DNA of 64,000 nucleotides from Paralvinella palmiformis (Eukaryota; Annelida; Polychaeta; Terebellida; Alvinellidae), in assembly GCA_025642065.1 (NCBI GenBank), contig JAODUP010000508.1, positions 91,001 through 155,000 of the forward strand, in the 5' to 3' direction. The position numbers were made by a program, and so were the translations under genes. Below, piece by piece: positions 16,263 to 26,825 of the stretch (its first letter is position 1; each line of letters starts with the position of its first letter). The notes beneath the pieces are model-generated. The model saw only the letters and a program-made list of their open reading frames with translations. It searched no databases and was not told where the DNA came from.

Positions 16263-18179
16263 CAACAACAACACGTTCACATACATGCAATATAAATAAA
16301 CCTCGCTTTTCTGAATAAAAATTTCTGGTGGTGAAACGTCGAAATCTTTTAATCTCGATTTGTGATAATGTGTGCCCGTGCATTTTCGCTCAATATTAAA
16401 ATCGATGTATTTTCGCAGGATCCTTCTCATGAACAACACAGTCCGAACACATGCAAGTGTTCACCTTTGTTGTTGAAAAAACACACTTATTATTCTTTCC
16501 GTTGTGTGGACAGATTTATTTGTGTCGTTTTTTAGTCCAGTGTAGAACAGGTGTTTCCTTAGCTCGATATCAGGATACCAGGAGTGTACTGACACGGGAT
16601 GATCGTGACATAAAGATGCTAAGTTGAAATCGTACATAATCAATTTAAAGCTGAAAGCGGTGACAACAGCCACGTCTACCAACAGAAGAGATGCTGCAAA
16701 AGAGTTTGGGGAAGACCGTAAGAGTGTGGTCGAGTCTTTTGGGACTTTAGGAAAAAGAAAGGGTAAAAAAAGGAGAAATATTTCCAATCCTGATATTGAA
16801 GCAGCTATAAGGATGTGTATGATTGCTAGATGATGATTGATGTTTTACGGCCACTTTGGTGTACATGGTAGGCTAAATGGGCCAATTAGACCACGGGGGC
16901 GCCCGCATGATTTCTAGGAGAGATCCGGGGGCCAGGGTTACTGCCAAATCTCTAAATAAATAATGTCTCCGGCTTCACCAACATAAGTTGTGGTTTGACT
17001 GCGGAACTTCATAAGACAAAACAAACTCGGTGACTTCTCCTCAGTGACCGGGTGAAGCTTTTTTTAAAGATTTGTGATCTGACTGAGTAACGTCAGACAA
17101 TAATAACTTCATTCCGTTAGGAAACACGGATGCGACTCCGACATGGATAGACATGAAATGTTTGATGTTTTATGACCACTTTTGTGCACAAAGTGGGCTA
17201 AATCGGCCGCGAAACCTGCAAAGGTAGTGAGGCGACGTCAAAGATGAAGCACCCTTCAGACATGTCCACGCCGAAATCTGTGGCCAACTGCGCTACCAGT
17301 TAGACCATGGAGGCAACCGAATAGGCAATGAAGCCAACAGGACATGAAAAGAGCTGTACGGAAAAAAGTACGCACTTAAGCAACGAAAACTTTGGTCACA
17401 ATTTTCTGAGCGCAATGTGGGCTAAATATGTCGATTATGGTAAATAGAAATGAACTTGAACTCGAAAATTGGACTCGAAAATGATTTGAATGGTTTCCAA
17501 TACTATTATTGTATTGAACTAATTATACGAATTATCTTCGATTTACAGAGAAATTCCGCAGCTTATCCGTCTCGGCACTACAAGTATATTTATTAATAAT
17601 GATCGATCATGACCGTTAGTTAATGGATTCGCCAGTAGGTGGCGAGTCAGTATACGTTTATCCTTTATTGTCAAACATTCGACAGATTCATGTTTTCGGT
17701 ATGCCCGAATGTTCTATTTTGTTAGAACTGGGGTTTGAGCGGTGAAATGTTTCTAGACTTAGTAGTATTCTACGTATTATTTCTTGGAACGGGTTATATT
17801 AAGAGTACATTTGTCAAAGGCTAGACTAATGATAGGTATCTCAGCATTAATAACACAACAACACAACTCTAATGTACACAAAAGAAGCGCAAAAGTAGTA
17901 ATACTATCTTTATTCAAAATAATAACTGCATTTTTGTACATATGTTAACATAAATACCATTTTTATTAGCTTCTGGTTCATTTATAGATTGATATATTAG
18001 TTTTTTCTTTGTTATTCAATTATTATTTATATTATAATTATGAACATATACTGGTATAATTAAAGCAACAAACGCACACACATATTACTCGATAAGAGAA
18101 ATGGATAGGTGTGTATATGTTTATATTCTTGCACATAAATTAATTTCGAAAAAAGGGAAATAATTAAAGTTATGCTTCA

Positions 18180-18210
<31 letters not shown>

Positions 18211-18448
18211 GTGTGTGTGTGTGTGTGTGTGATTACAGCGGCAAATAGTACAATTATTTCTCTCTTTAAATACAGTCTTGTGGACGTAACTTTAATCCAA
18301 GCAGTGCCGTGGTGGTAACGTGGAAAAACGTCGATTACTTCCACGAGTTAGATACTCGCAGCTGTCTGTATCAGGATCCCATACCAGATGGTTGTACTCG
18401 AACCCGCAGACGCTCTTTACCACAACCCCAAGTATGGTTTATGAGTGT

Positions 18449-18500
<52 letters not shown>

Positions 18501-18536
18501 CAAACATACATCAACCACACACACACACACACACAT

Positions 18537-18569
<33 letters not shown>

Positions 18570-18601
18570 CCAAAATGTAATTTCATCTATCCGACCCCCC
18601 C

Positions 18602-18646
<45 letters not shown>

Positions 18647-18981
18647 AGCTGTTTCTAGGTTTCAGCCAGAAGACATCGCCGTTCCAGTAAATCACGTAAT
18701 ACGCTGCAAGTTGTGATACTAACGAATTCTGTCGATACGTTTGTTGTGTTTAACTATCGGAGAATTAACTGGGTGTCAGGAGACTTTAGCAGTGGAATAC
18801 ACGGAATGGGAGGACACACAGCTACGGTATGAGATACAGTAACACGAAAAAAGACGAATTCAACGTCACACACAAACACATACAGATACATTCGCACATA
18901 CAGAGAAAAACACACCGACAGAAACACACATCGAGAGAAACACACACACACACAAATATACATGTATATAATTACCCCCCC

Positions 18982-19017
<36 letters not shown>

Positions 19018-19218
19018 CATTTAGTTTTTCTACTAAAGGTTGGTTTTAACCGTTATGACGGTACCAAATGGTACAACCATCCAGAATCAGGTAAAAATAG
19101 TGCGACAAGGTTGTCAAGGCAAAGTAACATCGGTATAAATGGTCGATGGGTGTACAGACTACACGGATCGGACATCTATGATCCTAACTGTGTGAAGTTG
19201 TACGTATACAAATTGTAG
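11968..19218 (+). CDS. NIDO (nidogen) domain protein, secreted or membrane-anchored, six coding exons
   Basis: Coding exons: 11968-12151, 14445-14623, 15931-16134, 18276-18431, 18659-18826, 19039-19218. All junctions are GT-AG and phases agree, giving 356 residues. Exon 1 carries a hydrophobic stretch (residues ~17-35, [17 protein letters not shown]), a signal anchor or signal peptide. A second in-frame Met at 12112 could instead start a short signal peptide, so the start is uncertain. Exons 2-6 form one NIDO domain: [20 protein letters not shown], an N-glycosylation sequon (NYTS), [63 protein letters not shown] and the closing [14 protein letters not shown] block. NIDO domains occur in nidogen, SNED1, alpha-tectorin and mucin-4. 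Unlike those, no EGF, VWD, sushi or AMOP domain follows; the protein ends shortly after the domain. Extracellular-matrix or mucus function is inference. Introns are full of microsatellites, SINEs and TE relics. Confidence 0.87.
12200..12231. repeat. (TA)n microsatellite in NIDO-gene intron 1
   Basis: Simple TA run, about 50 bases after the exon 1 donor. Confidence 0.95.
13225..13432. repeat. tandem duplication, unit ~100-107 bp, two copies
   Basis: AAGTAACAAAGTCACGAAAG..GTTGACCATT is followed immediately by a second copy beginning AAGTAACAAACTCACGAAAG. Each contains ATGCATGCTAACAGTC and a CTAACCCTAA-like stretch. The copies differ by scattered substitutions and small gaps, so the duplication is not very recent. 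Confidence 0.88.
13440..13840 (+). pseudogene. LINE 3' end relic (RT C-terminus plus 3' tail)
   Basis: Frame from about 13455 gives [14 protein letters not shown], a decayed LW-N-LP block, then [17 protein letters not shown] and a stop, the characteristic C-terminus of CR1/L2-like polyproteins. The following tail (CCTTTGAATGGCTCCTGTTA .. TTAAATAAATATAC .. TTATT) is shared in inverted orientation with 29397-29462, so both are one LINE family. It lies inside NIDO-gene intron 1. Confidence 0.85.
14081..14113. repeat. (ATT)n microsatellite
   Basis: Perfect trinucleotide run, interrupted once near its end. Confidence 0.95.
14905..15065 (+). mobile_element. tRNA-derived SINE, family B
   Basis: A-box-like TGGCTAGTGGGTAAGAGCG and perfect B box GGTTCGAATCC at 14972-14982. 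The ends of the tRNA-like region do not pair into an acceptor stem, so this is a SINE head rather than a tRNA gene. The body (GGAGTTTTTCATCAAAACCA .. GGTTTTCTCCG) differs from family A. It sits in NIDO-gene intron 2. Confidence 0.8.
15565..15735. repeat. intronic repeat copy 1, upstream of NIDO exon 3
   Basis: Shares with 16147-16335, in the same orientation, GTGGAAGTAAAACACAACAA, the CAACAA-rich stretch, CACGT-C-CGTACATGC and ATCTCGCTTTTGCG. The two copies flank exon 3. Confidence 0.75.
16147..16335. repeat. intronic repeat copy 2, downstream of NIDO exon 3, with (AAT)n expansion
   Basis: Direct-orientation partner of 15565-15735. An (AAT)n run (about 16216-16260) has expanded inside this copy, between the CAACAA stretch and the CACGTTCACATACATGCAAT segment. 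Confidence 0.75.
16618..16830 (+). pseudogene. pogo/BrkDBD-type transposase DNA-binding domain relic
   Basis: The frame reads [20 protein letters not shown] followed by [13 protein letters not shown], matching the helix-turn-helix pattern (FKLKAV..A....R.AAREFGVDRKRVREW) that starts pogo-like and jerky-like transposases of the Tc1/mariner group. The second-helix Trp is lost and no catalytic DDE part follows. Its right end is cut by a SINE. It lies in NIDO-gene intron 3. Confidence 0.7.
16828..16904 (-). mobile_element. family A SINE with internal deletion
   Basis: The tail and GTTTTACGGCCACTTTGGTG segment jump near 16882 straight to the tRNA-like head end (AATTAGACCACGGGGGCGCC on plus). About 110 bases of body and the B box are missing. 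Confidence 0.85.
17159..17314 (-). mobile_element. family A SINE, diverged
   Basis: GATGTTTTATGACCACTTTT through the CAGACATGTCCACGCCGAAA block to GCGCTACCAGTTAGACCATG (all plus-strand readings). Roughly 30 bases around the B box are missing. Confidence 0.82.
18179..18231. repeat. (TA)n(TG)n microsatellite
   Basis: Ends 45 bp before the acceptor of NIDO exon 4. Confidence 0.95.
18449..18650. repeat. block of (TA)n and (CA)n microsatellites filling NIDO intron 4
   Basis: Three long TA runs and one CA run occupy nearly all of the 227-bp intron between the donor at 18432 and the acceptor at 18658. Long tyrosine/isoleucine frames here are repeat artefacts. Confidence 0.95.
18920..19016. repeat. 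(CA)n, poly-C and (TA)n run
   Basis: Simple sequence ending 22 bp before the acceptor of NIDO exon 6. Confidence 0.93.
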
Positions 19219-19592
19219 CGCAGGTCAATTTGGGAAGATGGCGCGAACATTTATACTTATTTTTCATGGATATGCCCAAATTAATATCGGTTGGGTGTAA
19301 GAACGTTTGTGAAAGTTTTTTTCTGAGGTATATAGGTTTATCCATTATAGATAGCTTCATATATAATCTAGGCGAAAATGTAGTATTAGTTTATATAGAT
19401 CGGCATAACGGTCGTGGTTGGCTAAATGTGAGCATTGAGCCTGTGTCGAATGCTCTTTGTGATCCATGAGACCCATATACTTGACCCGTTTTGTTTCAGA
19501 ACGTAGAGTCGTCTAGAATTCGACTGATCGAATCAACGAACAACTTGAAGAAAATCTACTCGTCTTCGTGGCTTAGATTATCTCAACTTCGA

Positions 19593-19598
19593 AATAAA
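19593..19598 (+). terminator. polyadenylation signal AATAAA, NIDO gene
   Basis: First AATAAA after the stop codon, about 375 bases downstream. A second AATAAA lies near 19646. Confidence 0.6.
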
Positions 19599-19773
19599 CG
19601 TCGGGATAAATCAGATAGTTTGTTTATTTATGAACGGAGAATCGAATAAAGTTGACGATGTTCGTGGAAGGTATCCTATACTGAGTAGTCTCTCGACCGT
19701 ATGTGTCAGATATAACCAGCGCCAAGATTCAATAGGCAACTCACTCAATCAATCCATCCATCTTTCCATCCAG

Positions 19774-19944
19774 GACGCCTCCGTGGACCAAAGATCGCTA
19801 CCACCCGAGTTCGAATATCGGCGTGGGCATATCTGAAGGGTGTTTCATCTGTGACTTCGCTTCATTACCTTTGGAGGTCACTCGGCCCATTTAGTCTACC
19901 ATGTGCACAAAAGTGGCCATAAAATCATCAATCATCATCATCAT
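19774..19944 (+). mobile_element. family A SINE lacking its A box
   Basis: The usual GTGGTCTAGCGGTAGCGTGTTGG is reduced to GTGG directly before ACCAAAGATCGCTACC, a clean loss of about 19 bases between two TGG repeats that removes the pol III A box. B box GAGTTCGAATATCGG, body and (ATC)n tail are intact. It lies between the two convergent genes. Confidence 0.92.
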
Positions 19945-20036
19945 CTTTCCATCCATCAATTATTTGTTTATTATATACACTCATTCAACCCATCCATCCA
20001 GCCATTCATGTTTCCATCTAACAATTCAGTTATTTG

Positions 20037-20039
<3 letters not shown>

Positions 20040-20072
<33 letters not shown>
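20040..20072. repeat. (TA)n microsatellite
   Basis: Simple TA run in the intergenic region between the NIDO and sulfotransferase genes. A poly-G run lies at about 20332-20346. Confidence 0.95.
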
Positions 20073-20178
20073 TTAAAAGCACCGACCTTCTGCGGGTTTA
20101 AAGTTTAGAACTAACCAACTTTGTCCTTCTGCGGTTCGTTACTAGGAGACACTAACCACATTACAATCGCAAAATAGT

Positions 20179-20184
20179 TTTATT
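20179..20184 (-). terminator. polyadenylation signal AATAAA (minus strand), sulfotransferase gene
   Basis: Complement of TTTATT, about 390 bases past the stop codon at 20574. Confidence 0.5.
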
Positions 20185-20573
20185 TCATTATCACACTTCA
20201 TTATAAATACAAAACGAAACACGCATCTTTGGGAGTAACGACGATGGTAGTCTTCAAGTCATTCCTCCAAACATTCTATAAGTTAACAATCACGTCAAAT
20301 CGTCTGTTCGGTGGAGAAAGAGGGCGGGTGGAGGGGGGGGGGGGGCACTAGAAATCCACAATATTCATTCCTGGGTCTAAGCCTCGGTTACTATCTGGGT
20401 ACCTGAACAATCTCCGGAACAGATCCAGAGCGGGCCATTTATACCCTTGAAAGCGTATAATCAACACATCTAAGGCAGATAATGGAGCAAGATAACCTAA
20501 CAATTCATAGCAAAAAGGCTAAATTTGCTAAACTGCATTATTGATAATATTATTATCATTGTTATTATTATTA

Positions 20574-22577
20574 TTATTCCCATTGAAATTTCTCTGATCG
20601 TAATAAATGCGGTAACTTTCTATTAAATGGTTTGTAGAATTCTTTCAGCAGTTCCCTGGTCTCGTGATGCATTCCCGTTTTCTTGGAAGGATTCATGACG
20701 CGGAACTCTTTAATACTTTCAATCGCCGAATCCGGTATCGTGTCGTCTGAAATTGACATCAGGATTTCAGCAATGAGATTCAGTGAAAGATCATTATTTT
20801 TAAATGCCTCCCTCTAACACACACACACACACACACAGTCTAAAATGATGTATAAGTCTATTTTCGTTGTTCATAAATTTGGTATTTTTCGTACCATCGA
20901 TACCAAAAATATTTTATGAATGCAATTTTGCCTCTCACGAGTTCGAGTACAATTGATTGATTATTATTTCATTTCACTGATTGATTGATTGATTGATTGA
21001 TTGTCATACCTATGCCGAGGAAGTGGCTGATCTCTTTGATCGTTGTCAGGCGGTCGGCGAAGTATTCTTCACTCTTGATGAAGAGGAACTGCTTCCTAGG
21101 GAACACCTTCAGCCAATCGTTGATGAAGATGCTGTACATACTGATGGTTATTGACCGCATGGCCAAGGCGTTGTACGTCTATCCGAGAATAAAAATAAAA
21201 ACAATGTTATGGGGAAAAGGTTCAGCAACCAACGTTTGGTCGCTTAAGCGCATGCGCGTACTCTCGGCGCGCGTTTTCCTGATTTGTAAACGAGGGCACG
21301 TGGAAGAATTTGAATTATTTTAGGGCCACCTAGTTGATGATGATGATTGATGTTTTACGGCCACTTTTGTGCACAAGGTAGACTAAATGGGCCGAGCGAC
21401 CTCCAAAGGTAATGCGACGAAGTGAAAGACGAAACAACCTTCAGATATGCCCACGCCGGGATTCGAACACGAGTGGTAGTGATCTGTGGTGCAGCACGCT
21501 ACCGCTAGCCCACGGAGGCGCCCACGGCCACCTAGTTGGTCGATAGCAGAGTAATATAGACCGTTGTTTACCGGATGAAGGGGAGAGGGTCATTGCATCT
21601 ATCTGAGCAGTGTTCACGCCAAAATGAATGATACAGTCGATCACGTCTAGTCTGCGCTTCCCTAATCCGTCCGCTTTGCTATTGTAAGGACTACAAGACG
21701 AATGATTTATCTAATAATGCCAACTAACCACGTATCTGTTTACATTTCATTTTGACGGATGCATAGATAATTTCCGGTTGTTATTGTTATAATCGGATAA
21801 AACAGATCTGACGACATTGATCTCGGAAAATATTCTATATAACAACGGGACGTCTTACTCCGTCATAACGTTGCTACTAATGCTCTATTGATCGTCTAAT
21901 CTCATAAGCCGCAATGTTAAAGTGAGTGGTATTTACCGGCGGCGAATAAGCGCAGGATTTAGGACCTCTCTGCTTGAAACACCGAGCTAGCTTAGTGGTC
22001 GCTTTAACCATGTCGTGGTGGAATCTGTCGGCTAATTCAGCCTTTGTGGCGTGTCGCTTCCTCGTCTTGAAGTAGCAATAATGCGAGAACGTTCTGAAAC
22101 GTAAACAACAACAACAACTTAGAGCACGTGACGCCGACACGTCATAAACGGATTGCCCAATCATCGATCGGCAAAACGTGGCAGATAAAAAGGGCCCTTC
22201 CCTGTATTTCTAACTTAAATGTGTGACTGATTTAGTTCGGCTATTTTCGTCTTTTAACATGGCATTTCGCGATTTATTTGGCGTGCTGACCTTTCCATTG
22301 GATCTCTGAGCATGACGATTAGTTTTGAGTGAGGATTCAGGGCGTACATGTGGTCGGCTGTGGTGAATTTTGGAGCGTCTCGTTCCTGGTTGCCCTTAAT
22401 GTTCTGCCAGTTGGGTAACTTCCATATCGTCTGGGCATCCATGTCAGCTGAACGACAACGGTACATTAGGTATGCCAATCTACTCCGCACGTATGCTCGT
22501 AGGCGCTCGTGCACGCACACACACCACGCACATGCACATTTATACACTACCATACACGTATAAACATACAACTATAG

Positions 22578-22624
<47 letters not shown>

Positions 22625-22749
22625 CATACAAATACATAATATCAATTACAGTTACAACCAATCTACATAAATAGGTAGATATAGATAGATAGACAGATAG
22701 ATAAAAAAAGTACAGTTACAGAATGAAGATTGAACATTTTATAAGCCAA

Positions 22750-22799
<50 letters not shown>

Positions 22800-23451
22800 G
22801 TCGCCATCTGTGAACATATATTTGTTAAATTTTTTTTTAACATACCTGAAACACCTGGATGGTAATAAGAACCATCTGACAATTTATATGAGATGCCTCT
22901 AATTACCTCCGCTACACCATCATACAGATCCAGGTAATCTGACAAGGAGGCGTCAGGTAATTTGTCTGAAAATAATCACCAAAGCCATGTACATCGGATA
23001 AATTATCATGTTTGTTTAAGCATATGTATGTCGTATTTATGTATGTCGCATTCACGAAAATTAGCACATAATCTGACCATGGATAATCCGACAACTTGAA
23101 GATCCGAACAAATTGCTGTAAATGGGAAATTCCCTATAACACACACACACACACACACACACATTATGCCGATTTAAACGTAAAGAAAAGATAAATAGAT
23201 TCCATATTTAGGTAATGTACGCAACACAATGTTGTCACGTGTTCAACAAACTGTTATGTTTCACCCTGATTAGACAACAGTTTGCGGCGGCAGACCTCTA
23301 TCCGCACGATTATTATAGGTTCATATTCTGTTCGAACCCAGAATGAAGCTGATATCAGTATCTATGGTCTCGAAATGTTCTGATGCATATAGGATTCTTT
23401 TGAACCACACGAAATTACTGTTGAATGTAAACTGTGTTGTGTGTGGCGCGT

Positions 23452-23483
<32 letters not shown>

Positions 23484-25416
23484 CTCGCATGCACAAAGAA
23501 ACAAATTTTCTCACTTGCATAATTGTGAAGTCGTATTTTGTTCCAGAATTTCGGTTCTTTAATCAATCCCCGTACAAATTCCGGTAACATTGACATGGAT
23601 CGCCATAAGTCAGTGGTTCCAGCTCGTGTAAAACCAATCAAGAAGAAATAAGGAAAACATCGCAGACGCCACGACTTCCCGTCTTTAGTCTTCTTTTTCC
23701 GTACCTGTACGGGTAAAATATGGGTCTTCGGTGTTACAACGTCAGATAGATCTATAGGTACATTGTTAAAGCGAGCGAGTTGAGAATAAATGATATGCCA
23801 GTTTGTTCATTGCAACGTTCTAAGGCATAGAATTAGCATGTCTAAAGTGTCTCTTAATAAGTTTACTCAAATCAAATGTTCAGATTCATTCCTTATTTGT
23901 ATCATAGTTTACCTATACCAACTGATCAAATGCTTTATTTTCATTTTATTGATCAACAGCAGCTAGCAGTAAACAAATGTGCCATCATTTATTTACTTTT
24001 GTATATTGTACTAAATTATGCCTAGGTTTTTTGTTAATCTATCGACATTTCATTTGCCCCGCATTGTGATGGAATTTGTCACTTACTTGTACCAGATGGT
24101 CAAGATTGTCGAAGGTCTTCTCCCATTCTCTGTGTGGCTGCGATTTCGGATAATACTTGTAATATTGATAATAGACCGAGTGCTCGAAGTAGGAAAATCC
24201 CCTCGGCACATGTTCCACCCAGCAGGGATTACGATAATTTGACAACGTATTCGGTAATGGCTGAAACGAATGAATGAATGAATGAATGGATGAACCAACC
24301 AATCAATCAGTTAATCAATAAATCGATCGATCGATCAATCAATCAGTCAACGATAAAATAAATAAATAAATACTATGTTAATCTCAATGATGGTTTTCGG
24401 CGACATACAACTTGTTAGTGGATGAAATATGCCACAGACACAATAAACACTAGCATTTGATTCCATGACCTGTACGTCAGCAGTAGATTATATTACCAGC
24501 TATACTACTGAAGCATCCCAGCTGAAGACGGCCAAATACAAGACTATCTGTAGTTAACATACCATAAAGGGCATTCTGTTATTAATTAGAAATCAATAAA
24601 TCGACCCCTAGAAATTGACACCAAGAACATTATTGCTGTATCTACACAATAAACAATTGATGAGTTACTTTATTTTAATATATTCATATTTATCAAATAC
24701 TTTTACTGTTGATGTTGTAACGCTTTCCAACTGGCATACAATTGAGAGTGTTTCGTCTTTTATAACACACCAACCGTTTTCATTTTCTCTATCTCTGTCT
24801 CGCTGACGTGCATCGAGTAATAGGGATCCCTCATGCCGTGTCCCGACGTGATACCCGTGTGTGGTACGTAGGCGCCGTGTTTGTCGTCAGTGATCACGTG
24901 ACTCTCGTCCACTTCGGCGTGATGACTGGATGAGAAATGGAGATTTTTGGAGTTCTTCGAATGCTGTCTGTGTTCCTCGTCGCTGGCGAATCGCGGATCG
25001 TTCGCCATGTGTACCACGCCGTCGTTCAGGTGGCTTGCCGCAGGATCATTCGCGGCGATTTCAATTCCGTCATTGCCCAATTGGGGATTGTTGTTGTTCT
25101 CGTTGAACTGGCGTACCGGCTCCCGATTAGCCACGACCGCAGGAGGTCCGACCATCGGCGCCTGGATCACGTTAGCCATCGCAGGTCGGCTGGGCGGAGG
25201 ATGTTGTCCCGGTGGTGGCGGGGGAGGATGGATGCCCGGGGGCACCGGTGCCGCACTGCCGTATTTCAGCCTGGTATCTATATGTCTCGGCGCAACCACG
25301 GCGCGTTGCCGGCCGCTGCGCGTGAAATACAAAATTCCAGTAATGAGCAAAACGTACGTCAGGTTTTTCGAGAAGAGCACCTTCGTTAGACACGTCTTTA
25401 AACGGACCATGGTCAC
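20574..25416 (-). CDS. CHST15-like carbohydrate sulfotransferase, type II Golgi membrane protein
   Basis: Coding exons on the minus strand: 25416-24775, 24260-24087, 23704-23515, 22965-22846, 22447-22291, 22093-21937, 21178-21010, 20746-20574. All are GT-AG with matching phases, giving 593 residues. Exon 1 encodes a short cytoplasmic tail, a membrane segment (residues ~19-33, LTYVLLITGILYF) and a long low-complexity stem rich in Pro, His, Asn and Asp. The catalytic part matches CHST15 (GalNAc-4-sulfate 6-O-sulfotransferase; PAPS donor, Golgi lumen): PAPS 5'-phosphosulfate loop LIGFTRAGTTDL (~294-305), SDYLDLYD, SADMDAQTIW, 3'-phosphate motif LIVMLRDPMER (~418-428) with the Ser of TFSHY, SIFINDWLKVFPRKQFLFIK and a C-terminal REL-KEFYKPFNRKLPHLL. 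The loop has Arg299 where vertebrate CHST15 has Lys (PKCGTT). The family assignment is strong; the acceptor sugar is inferred. A second Met two codons on is an alternative start. Confidence 0.9.
21337..21525 (-). mobile_element. family A SINE with perfect 13-bp target-site duplication
   Basis: Near full length, head to tail on the minus strand. GGCCACCTAGTTG occurs at both ends (21324-21336 and 21526-21538), the signature of LINE-mediated retrotransposition. It lies in an intron of the sulfotransferase gene. One A-box change and a GTGG-to-GTGC change in the acceptor side indicate some ageing. Confidence 0.95.
22577..22622. repeat. (TA)n microsatellite in sulfotransferase intron
   Basis: Simple TA run; a GATA-type run follows at about 22677-22702 and another (TA)n at about 22757-22799. 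Confidence 0.95.
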
Positions 25417-26340
25417 AGATGGAGCGAGCGAGAGAGAGAGACAGACAACTTACACGATGAAGATAGTATAACCTAATATAAGCCAGACATCGAATCGAAG
25501 AGACAGACCTTCGGTACAGTCGGGAGAAGAAGAGTCGGAGAACTCTCCTCGGCTTCTGGTGTGCAGAACAAACAAACCCCGAACATTCGCTTCTTATTTA
25601 AGAATAGTCCAATCCCGATGGAATGATAGGAATCCGAATGGATTGACAGGACGAGCCCTTTGCTACGTAGCCGCTTCCACTCATCGACGCCAATGGCCGA
25701 GTGTAGGTAGCTCGATATTGATCCCCGAATGGCAAACTCCAATAACATCGTCGAACCCCAAACCGTTCGAATATATAGATTCGCCTATAACGCCTCGCTG
25801 ACATTGGCATTGATTCGTAATTGATCTTTCGTATTGGATGTTGCACGAACGATGGAACAAGATAGTATAGATCGGTCGCCACGTGTTAATGCCGATTCGT
25901 TTGTCCTCTAAATGCCATCAAATATAACCGGGCCAGTTTATTTATAAGCGGACGTTGTGATTAAGTCAGGGACGGTGCGAAATACGGCATTCTTAGTCAG
26001 TGCCACGGAGACGATTCGTGGTATTTGAATCGCAATTCCGTTCGCCGAGCCAGGTCAAATTTGGAAGCGTCCCACTTAAAGCTGATTGGCTGCGTTCAAA
26101 ATAGGCGTATGATCTATTTGTTATACTGGTTCGATTCACTGTAAATAACATACAACATGATGCTAGTGCGAACCACCGTCAATGCCACAGATGGTCTCTC
26201 TCGGCTGCATATTATGTTAAAGGGCATGTACCATAATATGTTCTACGTATTTTTTCTTCGTGTTGAAGTCCCTGAGTTGTAAATGTTCTTGCTCTCGTTT
26301 GATTATATCTCGGCGAATCCCGCGATGGTGGTAATTACTT
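25417..26340. other. 5' flank of the sulfotransferase gene
   Basis: Moderately GC-richer than its surroundings, with an (AG)n run at about 25423-25441. Probably 5' UTR and promoter on the minus strand. Two minus-strand open frames between 25473 and 25882 have no family resemblance and are not annotated as genes. Confidence 0.4.
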
Positions 26341-26352
26341 CCCGTAGCGAAT

Positions 26353-26427
26353 ATTTTCTCCTTTAATAGCTAATATTTCCTCCCTTAATAGCCAATGCTT
26401 TCCTCCCTTAATAGCCAATGTTTCTCC
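26353..26427. repeat. tandem repeat, ~23-bp unit, three copies
   Basis: TTTCCTCCCTTAATAGCCAAT is repeated, the first copy diverged (CTTTAATAGCTAAT), the last two nearly identical. Confidence 0.88.
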
Positions 26428-26642
26428 AAGTTCAGGCCTCATGATTATAACCGTTACATCCCAACTTGCTTCCTCACCACAAACCAGTGTTTTCTCTTGG
26501 TGCAGCGGTCTTATGCTCGAATGGCGTAGTTACTTGGATCCGGGGGATGTTTTATGCTTTAATCAAATCTTCGGGTTTATCACCTCACTTCCCAACGCAA
26601 CAGCGCAATCAAAACATTCACTAGGCAAAGAGAAAAGGTCAC

Positions 26643-26825
26643 GGGCGCCTCCGTGGTCTAGCGGTAGCGTGTTGGACCACAGATCACTACCACCCGTGTT
26701 CGAATCTCGGCGTGGGCATATCTGAAGGTTGTTTCATCTTTGACTTCGCTTCATTACTTTTGAAGGTCGCTCGGCCCATTTAGCCTACCTTGTGCACAAA
26801 AGTGGCCGTAAAACATCAATCATCA
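26643..26825 (+). mobile_element. full-length family A SINE with 14-bp target-site duplication
   Basis: Intact A box (GTGGTCTAGCGGTAGCGTG) and B box (GTGTTCGAATCTCGG), full body and short ATCATC tail. Flanks AGAGAAAAGGTCAC (26629-26642) and AGAGAAAATGTCAC (26826-26839) match at 13 of 14. A good reference copy. Confidence 0.96.

Noticed and set aside
24937..25471. Long plus-strand frames opposite sulfotransferase exon 1
   Set aside because: Shadows of a GC-rich coding exon on the other strand; the minus frame has the membrane segment and correct splice phases.
25473..25882. Two minus-strand open frames upstream of the sulfotransferase
   Set aside because: No family resemblance, overlapping in different frames, and positioned where a 5' UTR/promoter is expected.
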